Part shown: piece after piece, positions 23,607 through 26,234 of the stretch
How the letters are laid out: each line of letters opens with the position of its first letter
Position numbering within the stretch: the stretch's first letter is position 1
DNA from: a virus
IMG/VR virus record: IMGVR_UViG_3300025154_000352
Location: 1 to 26,234 of that record
Length of the DNA stretch: 26,234 bases
Strand: one strand, 5' to 3'
Notes under the pieces: generated by a model
Seen by the model: only the letters and a program-made list of their open reading frames with translations
What the model was told of the DNA's origin: nothing
Databases searched by the model: none
Position numbers and translations under genes: made by a program

Positions 23607-26131
23607 TATAAAACTCCTATTTTATTTATTGCTTGATCTATACTTTCTTGATTGAAATTACTTATATCAGCTGTGTTGCCGGCCCATTGGGTACCCACCT
23701 TAGCATCCAGACCAATGGTAAAACTCTTTCCCTTATATGTGAATGTATGTGTCAAATGATCTTTGATAATTAACAAGATTTGTAATAGGTTTGGAATCTG
23801 ACTCTTATGAAACCTGAATACAAACGAATCATGAACAGTTGTCATACATCGAATGTCAAAGCCATCTTTGCCTAGCCTAGGATCAGTCACTACTTTAATC
23901 ATTCCACGATTGAGCAACTCTGCAACGGTTGACTGAGGCTTGTAGCTATAAGCATTTCTGAATAATGCTGCATTCATTTCACCTAAGAACCTGCGAGGCC
24001 GGCCAAATAAGTTATAGAGAACTCGATTTTTCTGGACTTCTTCTTCGATTGATCTATGCCAGCGTTTCAGTCCAGGAAAACGGTCAGAGTACATATCAAG
24101 TAATCTCTTACACTCTGACTGTGACTTGAAGATTTCCTCAGCCGCTAGATTGTCAGAGAATGTCTGTGGACCCATTGCATAGTTCGAGGCATGAACTACC
24201 TTTTTTCCCATATAACGCATGGTAGATTTCTGATCAGCCTTTTTAGTTTTTGCTTCATGAATTACTTCTTCAATCGGAACATTGAATATCTTACTTGCAT
24301 TAAAACTATGCACATCAATACCAGATTCAAACGACTGGATCATGTTGGCATCTTGAGTAAGGTATGCAACTACATGAGCCTCTGCCTTGGCAAGATCACA
24401 TTCACAGAGAATCCAATCTTCATCAGCAATGAGATAATATTTAAAAACATAAGGCTGATTCTGAAGATTCGATCCAGTACCGAAATAAGTCTTTTCAGTA
24501 GCAATCCTGCCAGAGACTGTTCCAGATATTTTATGATTACATCGTAATCGCTTATCATCATCCACTTGAATATTAAAGTAAGTAGATACCATCTTTTGAT
24601 ACTTACGAATCTTTATGATGATCCTAGCTTCTTCAGAACCTTTAATATCTTTCTTTGCAATTCTGTGCAAAGCTACAGTATCGCATGTAACTGATCCAGT
24701 TTTGCGATTCACATATGGTTTAATCATACAAGTTCCGTAGAAGTATGCAACCATTTGTTTCGCTGAACCAGGATTGATTTCCTTGCCTGCGAGTTTATTC
24801 AGATCTGCTTGAAGCTCAATCAGCTTGACTCCATACTCAGATTTGATCTTTTCAATTCCATCTGTATCAGTCAGAATGCCATTGAATTCCATTTCCATGA
24901 GTGGCTTATGAAGATTCATTGTATAATCCATAGCATCCATAGAATCGAATTCACCTAATTCTTCAAGGAGTTTCTCCGTGATGGGTAATAAGTAAGCTGA
25001 GTCTTTGGCATTATAAGTCCAGTATTGTGGCCAGTTCTTGATGGCCTTAAGGTGTGATTGCTTTCCTTCGTCTTTGTAATAGGGATAGTAAGTGTAAGTT
25101 GAAGTTAGATAATCAAGTCCCTTTGGAAGTTCTGTATAACATATATGCTGCGCAAGCATTGTATCAAAATAAAAGTTATCTGTTTTAATCATCATGGTAC
25201 GGAAAGTAAACATGATATCGAACATTCCATTTTGACAAATCTTACCTATGGCTTCATCATTAAGTATTTCAGCTAAGCCAGTCCATATTTTTATCTCTTC
25301 TGCTGTTGCCCAATAGTTGCCCTGGTTGTTCATTAGAGGAACAGACATGGACAGGATCTTATTATCGTGATATACTGCCAATGAGTAGCAGGTAATAAAT
25401 TCTGGCGTAGCTTCAATGTCAAATGCCACATATTGTTTTGTCTTAATCAATGCATAGAACTGCATGATTTCTTCAAAGCTAGGCTTGATTTTTATTTCCA
25501 CATTATCGGTAAGCAATTCTGGATCTTCAATGATTCGTAGGGCTTTCGTAAAGTCTGCGATCATTGTATAAAAGTGGATGGGCTGACCATATGGGAGGGT
25601 GAAAGATGGATGATAAGACAAACCTATTATCTTTCCAGCCAGTTTTTCTTTCAAATGTGGAAAGTCTTCTGCATGGTAGAATGATCCACGATATTTTGTG
25701 ATTGAATCATAGCGTGGCTCATCCAGCAAAAGTCTCATTGGAGTTGCACCAAGCAACATTATGACTTTGCCTGGAAATTGTGCAAGCTCATTAATTAGTG
25801 CTGCCTGCAATTTAGACCAGTCTGGATGGCGATAGCCCTTATCTGTCCATAAGACAGCAGTATTGTTTTTGGGAAACTTAGCTTTGCAAGCATTAGTGAG
25901 ATAGATTTTATATCTAGCTAGTCTGACGGCTGCACAGATGCGATTAAGCTGAGAACCTGTTGGTCCAACGAATGGTTCGTTCTTCAGGACTTCAATTTCA
26001 CCTGGAGCTTCGCCAACCATAGCAATCTCAGACGTGAGTATGTTATCAGTTGGAGCGCACTCTACAGCCAAGCAATCGAAAGAACCTTCTTTCTGCGGAG
26101 TTGCTGTAGTTGATATGCTAGGAATTATCAT
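23606..26131 (-). CDS. uracil-DNA glycosylase / DNA polymerase A fusion (841 aa)
   Basis: N-terminal family 4-type uracil-DNA glycosylase (about 20-200): VGEAPGEIEVLKNEPFVGPTG (G40-E41-A42-P43-G44, F54-V55-G56), TNACKAK (79 on), LLGATP (126 on) and HPSF (174-177). Cysteines C20, C25, C66 and C82 could hold an iron-sulphur cluster. 3'-5' exonuclease: Exo I FDIEA (D238, E240), Exo II QNGMFDI (N301, D305), Exo III YNAKD (Y373, D377). Family A polymerase: motif A CECDLAKAEAHV (D579, E584), motif B RYMGKKVVHASNYAMG (R639, K643, Y651), motif C TTVHDSF (D768). The last 19 residues were probably supplied by the HNH element. The ribosome site is AAGGAA. This is the replicative polymerase of the phage, with uracil removal or sensing built in. 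Confidence 0.92.
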   Translation of the reverse strand: MIIPSISTTATPQKEGSFDCLAVECAPTDNILTSEIAMVGEAPGEIEVLKNEPFVGPTGSQLNRICAAVRLARYKIYLTNACKAKFPKNNTAVLWTDKGYRHPDWSKLQAALINELAQFPGKVIMLLGATPMRLLLDEPRYDSITKYRGSFYHAEDFPHLKEKLAGKIIGLSYHPSFTLPYGQPIHFYTMIADFTKALRIIEDPELLTDNVEIKIKPSFEEIMQFYALIKTKQYVAFDIEATPEFITCYSLAVYHDNKILSMSVPLMNNQGNYWATAEEIKIWTGLAEILNDEAIGKICQNGMFDIMFTFRTMMIKTDNFYFDTMLAQHICYTELPKGLDYLTSTYTYYPYYKDEGKQSHLKAIKNWPQYWTYNAKDSAYLLPITEKLLEELGEFDSMDAMDYTMNLHKPLMEMEFNGILTDTDGIEKIKSEYGVKLIELQADLNKLAGKEINPGSAKQMVAYFYGTCMIKPYVNRKTGSVTCDTVALHRIAKKDIKGSEEARIIIKIRKYQKMVSTYFNIQVDDDKRLRCNHKISGTVSGRIATEKTYFGTGSNLQNQPYVFKYYLIADEDWILCECDLAKAEAHVVAYLTQDANMIQSFESGIDVHSFNASKIFNVPIEEVIHEAKTKKADQKSTMRYMGKKVVHASNYAMGPQTFSDNLAAEEIFKSQSECKRLLDMYSDRFPGLKRWHRSIEEEVQKNRVLYNLFGRPRRFLGEMNAALFRNAYSYKPQSTVAELLNRGMIKVVTDPRLGKDGFDIRCMTTVHDSFVFRFHKSQIPNLLQILLIIKDHLTHTFTYKGKSFTIGLDAKVGTQWAGNTADISNFNQESIDQAINKIGVL

Positions 26132-26143
26132 TGTAAGTTCCTT

Positions 26144-26234
26144 TTAATTTAATTCTTTTTCTTCTATTATAGGAACATCTATCCATTCAGAAGTTGCTTC
26201 ATTAAAATATTGTAATGTATCATAATTTACTATT
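26144..26234 (-). CDS. 3' end of a hypothetical gene, cut by the window edge
   Basis: A minus-strand frame open at the right edge reads IVNYDTLQYFNEATSEWIDV and then PIIEEKELN before TAA at 26144-26146. The stop is 12 bases before the polymerase start, with the polymerase ribosome site between. It fits a co-transcribed upstream gene. Only 29 residues are visible, so no function can be given. Confidence 0.5.
   Translation of the reverse strand, partial: IVNYDTLQYFNEATSEWIDVPIIEEKELN

Noticed and set aside
1-26234. Diversity-generating retroelement or reverse transcriptase, suggested by the tail and adhesin gene series
   Set aside because: No reverse transcriptase motif (YxDD type) in any frame examined and no template/variable repeat pair noticed by eye.

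Overview
The window looks like part of a tailed-phage genome (Caudoviricetes, probably of podovirus-like build) or a closely related prophage. The evidence is a run of phage tail and virion genes, a 2456-residue polyvalent-type virion protein, and a phage replication cassette with a uracil-DNA-glycosylase/DNA polymerase A fusion, a P-loop DUF3987-like ATPase, a DnaQ-like exonuclease and flavin-dependent thymidylate synthase (ThyX). Genes are packed with 1-4 base overlaps or very short gaps. No tRNA, integrase, CRISPR array or insertion sequence was seen. The host cannot be named from the sequence; base composition is AT-rich overall, with GC-richer stretches in the tail genes.

Left part (1-17202, + strand): a structural operon. 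It starts with the 3' part of a tail protein gene whose start lies outside the window. Three small beta-rich tail proteins follow, then a propeller-like protein, a 614-residue and a 431-residue tail or adhesin protein, a 393-residue protein with FP-type repeats, a 322-residue helical virion protein, a 370-residue hydrophilic protein, and the giant protein (9832-17202). In order, the giant carries a duplicated FFDDTEE motif, glycine-rich hydrophobic stretches, coiled coil, a four-copy ~55-residue repeat, a ParB-like domain, an HExxH metallopeptidase-like domain, a domain with an EIQSDWHQ signature and a long C-terminal region. It is most likely a virion-borne protein ejected into the host. The operon closes on a strong hairpin terminator (17211-17250).

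Right part (17250-26234, - strand): a replication and nucleotide-metabolism operon read towards the left part. In transcription order it holds a partial gene at the window edge, the UDG-PolA fusion, an HNH endonuclease, a 57-residue cysteine-rich protein, the DUF3987-like ATPase, a 71-residue protein, the DnaQ-like exonuclease, six small genes of unknown function with one internal terminator-like hairpin, ThyX, and an HNH-AP2 endonuclease. ThyX makes dTMP from dUMP, the polymerase copies DNA, and the fused glycosylase may remove uracil, so the cassette as a whole appears directed at keeping uracil out of phage DNA.

The most notable observation is at the 3' end of the polymerase gene. After the HNH gene that follows it, a 57-base segment encodes ISKFTQEDCDKAIEKIGF-stop, a diverged copy of the polymerase's own C-terminus (ISNFNQESIDQAINKIGVL-stop). 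This looks like a homing endonuclease that entered the polymerase gene while supplying a replacement 3' end, leaving the original end stranded downstream. The HNH gene fills the gap completely, so there is no room for a group I intron.
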